A DNA stretch of 30,345 nucleotides from CAYRNC01 sp964425645 (lineage in GTDB: Bacteria; Bacillota; Clostridia; Peptostreptococcales; Anaerovoracaceae). The notes beneath the pieces are model-generated. The model saw only the letters and a list, made by a program, of their open reading frames with translations. It had not been told where the DNA came from and ran no database searches. A program made the translations under genes and the position numbers. Below are positions 15,847-23,794 of this stretch, piece by piece. The stretch spans positions 1 to 30,345 of the forward strand of contig CAYRNC010000016.1 in NCBI GenBank assembly GCA_964425645.1. Reading direction: 5' to 3'. Every line of letters begins with the position of its first letter. The stretch's first letter is position 1.

Positions 15847-16807
15847 GGCGACGGCCCTTGAACCGGAAAAAAATTGGAAGGTATATGGCAGCGCGGTTTT
15901 ATTTTCGATGATCGTCGGATTTTCTTTTCTCGGAGTAAAAACATCAGTGTTTGTGGCGACACCGCTTGAAACGTTGACTTTTCGGTTTAATTTTGCCTTT
16001 TTAGGGGCTTTGATACCTGTAATATTGGGAAGGGTCAGGATAGAGACAGTTGGAAGACCCAAAAAGAATCTTTTCCTGACAGCAGGTTTTTACATTGCCT
16101 TTATGGTGCTTCAGGTTATAGGATTGATGTTTTCATCCTCCATCGAAAGCGGTATCATTTTTGCAATTATCCCCATACTGGCTAAGATAATCGCCCGCCA
16201 TTTCTTAGGCGAAAAAGGAACGCTATGGCAGACTGTGTTTGTAACTCTGTCCGTATCAGGTGTTATCGTAATGTTTTTATACAGCTCTAACGGATATGAA
16301 GGGGTAAGCCTTCCGGGGATGGTCCTGTTGTTTACTGCCAGTTTGTTGATGGCTGTAAGTAATGTTTTTATGAGATACGTTCGGGGGGTGTACAGTCCCT
16401 ATTCGATAGCTTTTGCCATATGCGGGGGAGGCTGCCTGCTGTTTAACATAGCTACGTTATTAAACAAAGCGATAAATGGGGGCCTGACGGATTATTTTAC
16501 CCCTTTGTCCCACGGAAATTTCATTATAGCGACCGCCTTTTTAGGTATTCCGTCCACCTTGCTGTCATCTTTGATAATGGCCTATATGTTGGCCAATATG
16601 GAGGCTGCCAAGGCGACAGTATTTGGGAATCTTGCCACCGCGATTTCCATTGTAGTGGGGATATTGATACTTTCGGAGCCATTTTACCCTTATCATATTA
16701 TATGTACATCTTTAATAGTTGTCGGTGTAATAGGCACTGCTGTATCAGGCGGGCAGAAGATAGACAAAGCGCATGAAGGAAAGGACTCGGAAGATGAAAA
16801 AAAATGA
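15830..16807 (+). CDS. EamA/DMT superfamily permease
   Basis: A 325-residue integral membrane protein with about ten membrane segments arranged as two EamA repeats, typical of the drug/metabolite transporter superfamily. Recognisable segments include VLFSMIVGFSFLGVKTS in the first helix, a GIIFAIIPILAKI loop-helix in repeat one, and AKATVFGNLATAISIVVGILILSEPF in repeat two. It ends in a charged cytoplasmic tail. The substrate cannot be predicted; relatives export amino acids, nucleosides or drugs. The start is a TTG with an excellent AAAAGGAG site (15816-15823), inside the end of the phosphopantetheinyl transferase gene. The recX start in turn lies inside its 3' end. Confidence 0.88.
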   Translation: MAQDDKATALEPEKNWKVYGSAVLFSMIVGFSFLGVKTSVFVATPLETLTFRFNFAFLGALIPVILGRVRIETVGRPKKNLFLTAGFYIAFMVLQVIGLMFSSSIESGIIFAIIPILAKIIARHFLGEKGTLWQTVFVTLSVSGVIVMFLYSSNGYEGVSLPGMVLLFTASLLMAVSNVFMRYVRGVYSPYSIAFAICGGGCLLFNIATLLNKAINGGLTDYFTPLSHGNFIIATAFLGIPSTLLSSLIMAYMLANMEAAKATVFGNLATAISIVVGILILSEPFYPYHIICTSLIVVGVIGTAVSGGQKIDKAHEGKDSEDEKK

Positions 16808-17237
16808 TGATCCGACAGATGCAGCCTTAAAATATTTAAGATATCGGGATCGGAGCGCGTGTGAAATCGAAAAGCATTTAAAAGAAAAAGGATTCGGGCA
16901 AGCAGAAATTTCAGATGTTTTGACGTACCTTACAGAAAATCACATTATCGATGACGAAGCCTTCTGCCGGCATGTAATAAGCCATTTTATAAAAAAGGGA
17001 AAAGGACCGCTGAGGATAAAAGGAGAGCTTGAAAAAAAGGGTATTCAATCCAAACTGATTGAGGAGGCTCTTTCAGAGCGCTTCAGGGACGGACAGGAAT
17101 TTGATTTAGCCACTGAAGCAATAGGCAAGCTTATGAATAAAGGGGATATGGACAAAAAGCGCCTTGCAAGGCGCCTAGAATCATACGGCTTTCATGCCGA
17201 TGTGATCTACAGGGCATTGGAACATAGCAATTTTTAG
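16794..17237 (+). CDS. recX: Regulatory protein RecX
   Basis: RecX binds RecA filaments and limits or modulates recombinase activity in the cytoplasm. The 147-residue protein has the three-helix tandem repeats of the family: ALKYLRYRDRSACEIEKHLKEKG, then the strongly conserved IIDDEAFCRHVISHFIKKGKGPLRIKGELEKKGI, then a third weaker repeat ending the protein. ATG 16794 is preferred over an in-frame ATG at 16773 because an AAGGAAAGGA site lies 8 bases before it and nothing comparable precedes 16773. It overlaps the EamA gene by 14 bases. The recA gene is not in the window. Confidence 0.93.
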   Translation: MKKNDDPTDAALKYLRYRDRSACEIEKHLKEKGFGQAEISDVLTYLTENHIIDDEAFCRHVISHFIKKGKGPLRIKGELEKKGIQSKLIEEALSERFRDGQEFDLATEAIGKLMNKGDMDKKRLARRLESYGFHADVIYRALEHSNF

Positions 17238-17282
17238 ATGATTTCTCTGCCGTAAATGCGGTTATAAGGAAGGGGAATTGAA

Positions 17283-18272
17283 ATGATAATTTTAACCAAA
17301 GACATGATAAAGAGTTTTTTCACTATGAATGACAGTATGGAGGCTGTAAGAAAGGCGTTCAGTCTGTTTTCACAAGGCAGAATAGATATGCCGCTAAGAA
17401 CGCAAATGGTAACCGACGGACAGGACGGCGTTTTTACAATCATGCCTGCATATTCCGGGTATGTTAATGCAGCCTGTGTTAAAGTGCTGAGCGCATTTAA
17501 TAAAAATATAGAAAAAGGGATACCGTCATTAAATGCACAAATTATCATTATGAACGACTCCACGGGCATCATAGAGGCCATTATTGATGGAACTTATGTT
17601 ACTCGGTTGAGGACAGGAGCCGCCTCCGGAGTTGCTGTCGATATTCTTGCAAAAAAGAGATGCAGCAAAGGCGCTTTAATAGGTGCAGGCGCCCAAGCGG
17701 CAACACAACTCGAGGCCATGTTAACGGCAAGAAGGCTCGAAGAAGTTCAGCTTTATGATGTTGATACTAAAAGGGCCGAGAAATTTATGAACTCCATGAA
17801 AGAGAAGCTTTCCCGGTTTAACACCGGTCTTTACCTTGCAAGGGACCCGGATACAGCGGTTAAGGATGCTGACATTATCATAACGGCAACGCCTTCCTTA
17901 AATCCGGTTTTTGATGGAAGCAAAGCGAAGCAGGGGGCGGTGATCAGCAGTATCGGATCTTACAGGCCAGATATGCAAGAGCTCGACCCGGGGCTGTTGG
18001 TTCGGGCGGAGAAAATATTTTATGATTCAAAAGAAGCAATACTTACTGAGCCGGGAGATATTTTGATTCCGCTAAACGACGGAACAATTACAAAGGACAA
18101 GCTTACAGGGGAGATTGGCGATGTAATCAACGGAAAAATTCCGGGTCGTCAAAGCGGTTCTGAAATCATAGTGTTTAAAACCGTGGGAATAGCCGCCCAG
18201 GATCTGATAATTTCAAAACACATATTAGATAAGGCCGTACAAGGCGGCTATGGACTTTCTTTAGGATATTAA
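17283..18272 (+). CDS. Ornithine cyclodeaminase / mu-crystallin family protein
   Basis: A 329-residue NAD(P)-binding enzyme of the OCD/mu-crystallin family. The Rossmann glycine motif is GALIGAGAQA (130-139); the substrate region carries VKVLSAFNKN with K67 and RLRTGAASGVAVD (108-120), both well conserved in the family. Family members include ornithine cyclodeaminase (ornithine to proline), alanine dehydrogenase of archaeal type, ketimine reductases and opine-forming enzymes, so the exact reaction is uncertain. The start at 17283 follows a GGAAGGGGA site. It lies 45 bases after recX and 22 before pyk on the same strand, suggesting one transcript without an obvious shared pathway. Confidence 0.85.
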   Translation: MIILTKDMIKSFFTMNDSMEAVRKAFSLFSQGRIDMPLRTQMVTDGQDGVFTIMPAYSGYVNAACVKVLSAFNKNIEKGIPSLNAQIIIMNDSTGIIEAIIDGTYVTRLRTGAASGVAVDILAKKRCSKGALIGAGAQAATQLEAMLTARRLEEVQLYDVDTKRAEKFMNSMKEKLSRFNTGLYLARDPDTAVKDADIIITATPSLNPVFDGSKAKQGAVISSIGSYRPDMQELDPGLLVRAEKIFYDSKEAILTEPGDILIPLNDGTITKDKLTGEIGDVINGKIPGRQSGSEIIVFKTVGIAAQDLIISKHILDKAVQGGYGLSLGY

Positions 18273-18294
18273 TAATAGGATTGCGGTGAAATAA

Positions 18295-19719
18295 ATGAGA
18301 AAAACTAAAATAGTTTGTACTATAGGGCCTGCTACGGAAAGCGAAATCAACATTGAGTCCCTTATAAATGCAGGTATGAATGCAGCCAGGCTGAATTTTT
18401 CCCATGGGGACCATTCCGAGCATGAAAAGCGAATCCGGGCGATCAAAACTGTAAGGGACAGATTGGGTGTTCATGTCGGTATTTTGATGGATACGAAAGG
18501 TCCGGAGGTCAGACTTGGGACTTTTGAAGGTGAAGGAACTCACCTTATAAAAGGGCAGCGCTTTACATTGACGACAAAAGAAATACTGGGAGACCACAGT
18601 AGATGCAGCGTTTCTTACAAGGATATGCCAAAAGAAGTTGAAGCGGGGAGGCGTATACTCATCGCGGATGGGCTTGTGGAGCTGGCAGTGTTAAAGGTAA
18701 ATGAAGACGAGGTAATTTGCGAGGTTGTAAACGACGGATATGTCAGTGATAAAAAAAGCGTTAACTTCCCGGGAATTACTTCAAAGCTTCCGGCAGTTAC
18801 GAAGAAAGACAGGAAGGATTTGCTCTTTGGAATACGTATGGGTGTAGATTATGTTGCAGCATCTTTTATAAGGAGCAATAAGGATGTTCAGCAAATCCGG
18901 GATATTTTAAATGACAACGGGGGTAAAAAAATCGGCATCATCGCCAAAATTGAGAATCAGGAGGGGGTTGACAATATCGAGGAAATTCTTAATCATTCAG
19001 ATGGAATAATGGTAGCCCGAGGTGATTTAGGTGCAGAGCTTCCTCCGGAGACCATACCGATGATTCAAAAAATGCTGATAAGAAGGGCCAATCAATTCGG
19101 AAAGCCGGTCATTACGGCCACACAGATGTTGGAATCCATGATCTTAAACCCCGAGCCCACACGGGCGGAAGTAGCTGATATTGCAAATTCTNNNNNNNNN
19201 NTTTTAGACGGTACAGATGCAATTATGCTGTCGGGGGAAACTGCAATGGGGAAATATCCGGTTAAGGCCGTAAAGACTATGGTGTCGGTGGCAATTGCAA
19301 CAGAAGGTCACGATGTAATGCAAAGCAACAAGGCAAATCAGGGATCCGGGGAGAGTGCCTCATTGACCGATTCGATTTGCAAGGCGGCTTCAGTCGCCTC
19401 ACGTAATTTGAAGGCGGCTGCTATTTTAGCCCCAACCAACTCCGGGTATACCCCGACGCAACTGTCGAGATTTCGGCCGTTGGCACCTATCATTGCCGCA
19501 GTTCATGATGAGGGTATCGCCCGGAGATTATGCTTGGTGTGCGGTGTTGAAACTATAATGATCCATAGAATTCATGATACAGATGATCTGATCGATGAAG
19601 TGATTATGGAAGCAAAGACGGAGGGGTTTTTAAAAAAAGATGATACGGTAGTCATATGCGCCGGCATACCGAGCGGCAGATCGGGAATAACAAATATGAT
19701 GAAGGTGGACGTGGTTTAG
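18295..19719 (+). CDS. pyk: Pyruvate kinase (interrupted by a 10-N assembly gap)
   Basis: Pyruvate kinase transfers phosphate from phosphoenolpyruvate to ADP, the last glycolytic step. Diagnostic stretches are ARLNFSHGDHSEH, MDTKGPEVRLG, the active-site IIAKIENQEGVDNIEEI, MVARGDLGAELP and TATQMLESM. The protein is about 471-474 residues, so it has the standard A, B and C domains but no C-terminal PEP-utiliser domain as in B. subtilis. Ten Ns at 19192-19201 fall between ADIANS and LDGTDAIMLSGETA; in the family a single residue separates these, so the real gap is probably one base and nine Ns are filler. The frame is intact across the filler only because nine is a multiple of three. A GGTGA site precedes ATG 18295. 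Confidence 0.94.
   Translation: MRKTKIVCTIGPATESEINIESLINAGMNAARLNFSHGDHSEHEKRIRAIKTVRDRLGVHVGILMDTKGPEVRLGTFEGEGTHLIKGQRFTLTTKEILGDHSRCSVSYKDMPKEVEAGRRILIADGLVELAVLKVNEDEVICEVVNDGYVSDKKSVNFPGITSKLPAVTKKDRKDLLFGIRMGVDYVAASFIRSNKDVQQIRDILNDNGGKKIGIIAKIENQEGVDNIEEILNHSDGIMVARGDLGAELPPETIPMIQKMLIRRANQFGKPVITATQMLESMILNPEPTRAEVADIANSXXXXLDGTDAIMLSGETAMGKYPVKAVKTMVSVAIATEGHDVMQSNKANQGSGESASLTDSICKAASVASRNLKAAAILAPTNSGYTPTQLSRFRPLAPIIAAVHDEGIARRLCLVCGVETIMIHRIHDTDDLIDEVIMEAKTEGFLKKDDTVVICAGIPSGRSGITNMMKVDVV
19192..19201. other. Assembly gap (10 Ns)
   Basis: Ten undetermined bases inside pyk. The flanking coding sequence suggests a true gap of about one base, which would complete a GTT or ATT codon. 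Confidence 0.95.
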
Positions 19720-20008
19720 TATTTTGTACGTTGGGAGACGGTGAAAAATTGTAAAAGTACGGCGCTTAACGCTCCAAATGAGCAAAATTTCAATTAATAA
19801 TGGGATATATACGGAAAATCCTCAATTTACTTAAAATTTTGCATAGAAATAGCCTCTATACCTCGAAAAAATCAGGTTTACTTGAAATTTTGCACAAAAT
19901 AGCGATGTTAAAATTTCGTTAACTTTTATTTTATTCGGGCTTTGCTTGTTTTAAATCTGTATTTCGACCTAACCTAATATTTTGCGGAAACCCAAGGTAA
20001 AAAGTTTA
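19720..20008. other. AT-rich intergenic region with imperfect direct repeats
   Basis: No convincing gene lies between pyk and the ileS promoter. The region holds two copies of an imperfect repeat of about 41 bases (19812-19853 and 19864-19903), each with the core TTTACTTRAAATTTTGCA. An inverted copy of part of the core, GCAAAATTTCAA, lies upstream (19782-19793). No clear T-tailed terminator for pyk was found. Confidence 0.6.
19812..19903 (+). repeat. Two-copy imperfect tandem repeat, period about 51 bases
   Basis: Copy one (19812-19853) and copy two (19864-19903) align with few mismatches: CGGAAAATC / CGAAAAAATC, then TTTACTTAAAATTTTGCA / TTTACTTGAAATTTTGCA, then GAAATAGC / AAAATAGC. The sequences diverge after the AATAGC. 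Copy two pairs perfectly over 12 bases with 19782-19793, and copy one over 11 of the same 12, so alternative hairpins are possible. Confidence 0.65.
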
Positions 20009-20037
20009 TTGACAGCAACAGATGCAATGTATAAAAT
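20009..20037 (+). promoter_or_regulatory. Sigma-A promoter for the T-box leader and ileS
   Basis: A perfect -35 box TTGACA (20009-20014) and a -10 box TAAAAT (20032-20037) are separated by 17 bases. Transcription would begin near 20044, at the 5' side of T-box stem I. Confidence 0.82.
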
Positions 20038-20043
20038 AAGGTG

Positions 20044-20318
20044 GATACCACGAACAATACATTAAAAGCTGGGATGGAGACAGTAGACCTCACTGCGCCT
20101 TACAGAGAGCCGGTCACAGGTGGGAAATCGGCGGTGGTGGGAGGCAACCGAAAATCACTCCGGAGTTCGCCCGGTGAAATTGCAGTAGTCGGGTGCGGAT
20201 CCTGTACGTTAAGCAGGGACTAAGTGGCGATGTCTATTATAGGTAGGACATCGCAATCAGGGTGGTACCGCGGAAGATATTTCGCCCCTGGATTCGATAT
20301 GGATCCGGGGCTTTTATT
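20044..20318 (+). ncRNA. T-box riboswitch leader, isoleucine specifier
   Basis: A tRNA-sensing leader that controls ileS. Stem I elements include the AGTA of the S-turn (20082-20085), a distal AGAGAG (20104-20109) and the specifier region GAAAATCACTCC, with the isoleucine codon ATC at 20154-20156. A stem GCGATGTC (20227-20234) / GACATCGC (20247-20254) precedes the T-box sequence AGGGTGGTACCGCGG (20259-20273). In its bulge, TGGT (20263-20266) fits the ACCA end of uncharged tRNA-Ile. The antiterminator competes with the terminator at 20284-20318: uncharged tRNA-Ile should allow read-through into ileS. The specifier, the T-box bulge and the gene all agree. Confidence 0.95.
20284..20318 (+). terminator. 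T-box regulated terminator
   Basis: GCCCC (20284-20288) pairs with GGGGC (20307-20311), and beyond a one-base bulge GGAT (20290-20293) pairs with ATCC (20303-20306). The stem is followed by TTTTATT. CCCT (20286-20289) is also needed by the antiterminator to pair with AGGG of the T-box, so the two folds exclude each other. Confidence 0.9.
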
Positions 20319-20345
20319 AATTATTGCTGCGAAAGGAAAAAAAAC

Positions 20346-23300
20346 ATGTTTGAGAATTTATCGGAACAGCCGATTGCAGAGGTACAAAACAACCAGGCCG
20401 ACATTTGGGATAAAGAAAACCTTCTTGGAAAATGTGTCACTACAAGAAAGGGAAGGCCTGCCTTTGTCTTTTATGAAGGCCCTCCTACGGCGAATGGAAG
20501 CCCCGGTATCCACCACGTGATAGCGAGGACGCTCAAAGATTCGGTGCTTCGATATAAAACTATGAAAGGATATGCTGTAAACCGAAAAGCGGGCTGGGAT
20601 ACACACGGGCTGCCTGTAGAGATTGAGGTTGAAAAAGAGCTCGGCATATCCACGAAACAGGACATAGAGAAATATGGTATAAAAGAATTTAATCAAAAAT
20701 GTAAGGAATCCGTATTTACCTATGAAAAACAGTGGCGTGAAATGACCCGGCGTATGGGATATCTTATAGATATGGATGATCCCTACATCACATTGAATAA
20801 TGACTATATTGAGACCTGTTGGTGGATTCTGAAGGAATTTTTTAAAGGCGGCCTAATATATCAAGGGCATAAAATATTACCTTATTGCCCCAGATGCGGA
20901 ACGGGTTTAGCCTCACATGAGGTGGCTTTGGGATATAAGGAAGTGCGCTCCAACACTATTACAGCGAAATTCAAAGCCAAGGATAAAAATGAGTATTTTC
21001 TCGCATGGACTACCACTCCCTGGACATTGGCTTCCAACGTGTCACTGACAGTAGGTCCGGATATCGATTATATCAAGGCGGAGCAGGGCGATAAAATATA
21101 CTATGTCGGAAAAGATCTGGCAGACAGTGTTTTGGGGGAAAACAGCTACAGTGTTTTGGCAAACATGAAGGGAAAAGACTTAGAGTTTCGTGAATACGAA
21201 CAGCTTATGCCCTTTGTTAAAACAGATAAAAAGGCCTTTTTTATCACCTGCGGCGACTACGTCAGCACGGAGGACGGTACAGGTATAGTCCATACTGCCC
21301 CCGCTTTTGGTGAGGATGATTACGCCACGGGCAAAAAATATGATCTTCCTGTTCCAAATCCGGTGGATGGGGAGGGCCGCTACACGGAAACCCCCTGGGC
21401 GGGTCGATTTGTTATGGAAGAAGGTCTTGATGTAGATATAATAAAATGGCTGGCTTCAGAGGATAAAATATACAGTAAAGAAAAGCTTGATCATAATTAT
21501 CCTCATTGCTGGAGATGTACAACACCCCTTCTTTATTATGCTAAACCGAGCTGGTATATTGAAATGACTAAGCTCAAAGATGAACTTGTAGAAAATAACA
21601 GTAAGGTCAATTGGTATCCGGATTTTATCGGTGAAAAGCGATTCGGCAACTGGCTGGAAAATGTAAATGATTGGGCTATTTCTAGAGATCGATATTGGGG
21701 TACCCCTATAAATATCTGGCAGTGTGACTGCGGCCATTTGGAGTCGATCGGATCCAGGGCGGAATTGAAAGAAAAGGCTGTGGAAGATATCGATGAAAAT
21801 ATAGAACTGCATCGGCCTTATGTGGATGAGGTTCATATAAGCTGCTCCGAATGCGGGGGCATAATGAGTCGGATACCCGAGGTTATGGACTGTTGGTTCG
21901 ACAGCGGAGCCATGCCCTTTGCCCAGTGGCATTATCCTTTTGAAAACAAAGAACGCTTTCAGAAAGAACTATTCCCCGCGGATTTCATTTGCGAAGGAAT
22001 AGATCAGACCCGAGGATGGTTCTATTCACTGATCGCTATTTCTACCTTTATCAAGGGAACTTCGCCTTACCGCAATGTTTTGGTAAACGATTTAATCTTG
22101 GACAAGGAAGGGAAAAAGATGTCCAAGTCCAAGGGAAATACGGTTAATCCCTTTGATCTGTTTGACAGATACGGAGCCGATGCGACGAGATGGTATCTTC
22201 TTCATGTTTCTCCCGCTTGGTCTCCGACAAAATTTGATGAGGACGGTCTCATAGATGTAGTGAGCCGCTTTTTCGGAACGTTGCGAAACGTATACAATTT
22301 CTTCGTACTTTATGCCAATACAGATGATATTGATCCAAAGAGGCTCTTTGTGGAATACGACGAAAGACCTGAGCTTGATCGATGGATTTTATCTAAATAC
22401 AATAGGCTTATTCTGGATGTGACGGAGGAAATGGATCGATACGACCACATGAAGTCAGTCCGAAAAATCCAGGATTTTGTTTCAGAGGATCTTTCCAACT
22501 GGTATATTCGAAGGGCAAGACGTCGTTTTTGGGGCGATGAACTTAACGCGGATAAAAAATCCGTCTATCTGACAACGTATGAAGTGTTGATCGGTGTTGT
22601 AAAGCTAGCCGCACCCTTTGCCCCATTTTTGACTGACGAGATCTACAAAAAACTTACATCGGAAGAATCGGTCCACCTGGAATATTTCCCCAAAGCGGAT
22701 GAATCCTTGATCGATGCCGAAGTCGAGGAGCGCATGGATCTTGTTCGGATACTTGTAGGGCTTGGACGGGGTGTCAGAGAAAAAGAGCGGATAAAAGTGC
22801 GGCAGCCTTTGGGCGAAATCATGCTGGATGGTAAATATGAAGGACTGATAGGGGATATGAGCTCTCTAATAATGGAAGAGCTGAATGTCAAAAAAGTTCT
22901 GTTTGAACAGGATCTTAAAAAATTTATGGATGTAAGCCTTAGACCGAACTTCAAAGCAGCGGGGCCGATATTGGGAAGTAAGGTCAAAGCTTTCAGTTTA
23001 GCTATCTCTGGGAGCGATCCGAATATTATAGCTTCCGCATTGGAAAAGGACGGTTATGCCGTGATAGAAATAGAAGGTGAAACCGTAAGGGTGGAAAAAG
23101 ATTTCGTAGAGGTAAGGATTAGTGCAAGAGAAGGCTTTGCGGCTGCGATGGAAAACAATATTTTTGTTATTCTGGATACGACGATTACCGATGACCTGTT
23201 GTATGAGGGGCTTGCAAGGGAGATGATTTCAAAGATTCAACAGATGAGGAAACAAAAAGATTTTGAGATGAGCGATCGGATCCACATAACTTATTCAGCC

Positions 23301-23450
23301 GATCCTTTAGTAGAAAAGGCCGTCGCTGTTCATAGGGATTATATCATGGGTGAGACCCTGGCTGTTTTAATGAATGCCGGAAAAACGAATCTTACGGGCT
23401 GTGACTTAAACGGACATAAAACAGGTATTTACATTGAAAAAGTTAAATGA
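20346..23450 (+). CDS. ileS: Isoleucyl-tRNA synthetase, type 2, with GIHH motif
   Basis: This class I synthetase attaches isoleucine to tRNA-Ile. The 1034-residue length and its motifs fit the IleRS2 (eukaryote-like) form rather than the shorter bacterial IleRS1. The KMSKS motif is exact (591-595). At the HIGH position the sequence reads PGIHHV (53-58), so the first and third residues of HxGH are exchanged (G54, H56, H57). The editing domain lies in the middle of the protein and DWAISRDRYWGTP marks the later catalytic half. ATG 20346 has a GAAAGGA site; upstream in-frame codons back to 20262 lie inside the T-box and are not coding. Regulation is by the T-box. The ACT-domain gene follows after 70 bases. 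Confidence 0.96.
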   Translation: MFENLSEQPIAEVQNNQADIWDKENLLGKCVTTRKGRPAFVFYEGPPTANGSPGIHHVIARTLKDSVLRYKTMKGYAVNRKAGWDTHGLPVEIEVEKELGISTKQDIEKYGIKEFNQKCKESVFTYEKQWREMTRRMGYLIDMDDPYITLNNDYIETCWWILKEFFKGGLIYQGHKILPYCPRCGTGLASHEVALGYKEVRSNTITAKFKAKDKNEYFLAWTTTPWTLASNVSLTVGPDIDYIKAEQGDKIYYVGKDLADSVLGENSYSVLANMKGKDLEFREYEQLMPFVKTDKKAFFITCGDYVSTEDGTGIVHTAPAFGEDDYATGKKYDLPVPNPVDGEGRYTETPWAGRFVMEEGLDVDIIKWLASEDKIYSKEKLDHNYPHCWRCTTPLLYYAKPSWYIEMTKLKDELVENNSKVNWYPDFIGEKRFGNWLENVNDWAISRDRYWGTPINIWQCDCGHLESIGSRAELKEKAVEDIDENIELHRPYVDEVHISCSECGGIMSRIPEVMDCWFDSGAMPFAQWHYPFENKERFQKELFPADFICEGIDQTRGWFYSLIAISTFIKGTSPYRNVLVNDLILDKEGKKMSKSKGNTVNPFDLFDRYGADATRWYLLHVSPAWSPTKFDEDGLIDVVSRFFGTLRNVYNFFVLYANTDDIDPKRLFVEYDERPELDRWILSKYNRLILDVTEEMDRYDHMKSVRKIQDFVSEDLSNWYIRRARRRFWGDELNADKKSVYLTTYEVLIGVVKLAAPFAPFLTDEIYKKLTSEESVHLEYFPKADESLIDAEVEERMDLVRILVGLGRGVREKERIKVRQPLGEIMLDGKYEGLIGDMSSLIMEELNVKKVLFEQDLKKFMDVSLRPNFKAAGPILGSKVKAFSLAISGSDPNIIASALEKDGYAVIEIEGETVRVEKDFVEVRISAREGFAAAMENNIFVILDTTITDDLLYEGLAREMISKIQQMRKQKDFEMSDRIHITYSADPLVEKAVAVHRDYIMGETLAVLMNAGKTNLTGCDLNGHKTGIYIEKVK

Positions 23451-23520
23451 TGAAATTTAAACTAAGGATATGCGCTTCAAAAGAACTTATGATTATTATT
23501 AAAAATTTTGGGAGGATGCT

Positions 23521-23784
23521 ATGAGAGCGGTAGTTTCTGTGGTTGGGAAAGACAGAGTGGGTATATTGGCTATGGTGAGTACTGTTTGTGCAGGAGCAAA
23601 TGCAAACGTGATCGAGGTGACTCAATCCGTGTTGCAGGATTTTTTTGTGATGATTATGGTGATAGATATATCACAATTAAATTGTGATTTGACGAGCCTT
23701 CGCAAGGATCTTGATGAAAAAGGGGGAGACCTGAAGATTCAGGTTATGCACGAGGATATCTTCAATTCAATGCACAGAATCTAG
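23521..23784 (+). CDS. ACT domain protein (UPF0237 family)
   Basis: An 87-residue protein that is a single ACT domain, a small ligand-binding fold that usually senses amino acids. It begins MRAVVSVVGKDRVGILAMVS, with the DRVGI turn typical of the ligand site, and continues IEVTQSVLQDFFVMIMVIDIS, the second strand pair. The family is found beside the UPF0210/PFL gene in many Firmicutes, as here, where the partner starts 10 bases after the stop. No ligand is established to my knowledge. A GGGAGGA site precedes ATG 23521. Confidence 0.92.
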   Translation: MRAVVSVVGKDRVGILAMVSTVCAGANANVIEVTQSVLQDFFVMIMVIDISQLNCDLTSLRKDLDEKGGDLKIQVMHEDIFNSMHRI

Positions 23785-23794
23785 GGGGAAAAAT

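Noticed and set aside
19812..19903. Possible CRISPR remnant
   Set aside because: Only two imperfect copies, no uniform spacers and no cas genes nearby.
20041..20520. Open plus-strand frames through the ileS leader, including an upstream extension of ileS to 20262
   Set aside because: They lie within the T-box structure and its terminator; the ileS ATG at 20346 has a good ribosome binding site and gives the normal N-terminus.
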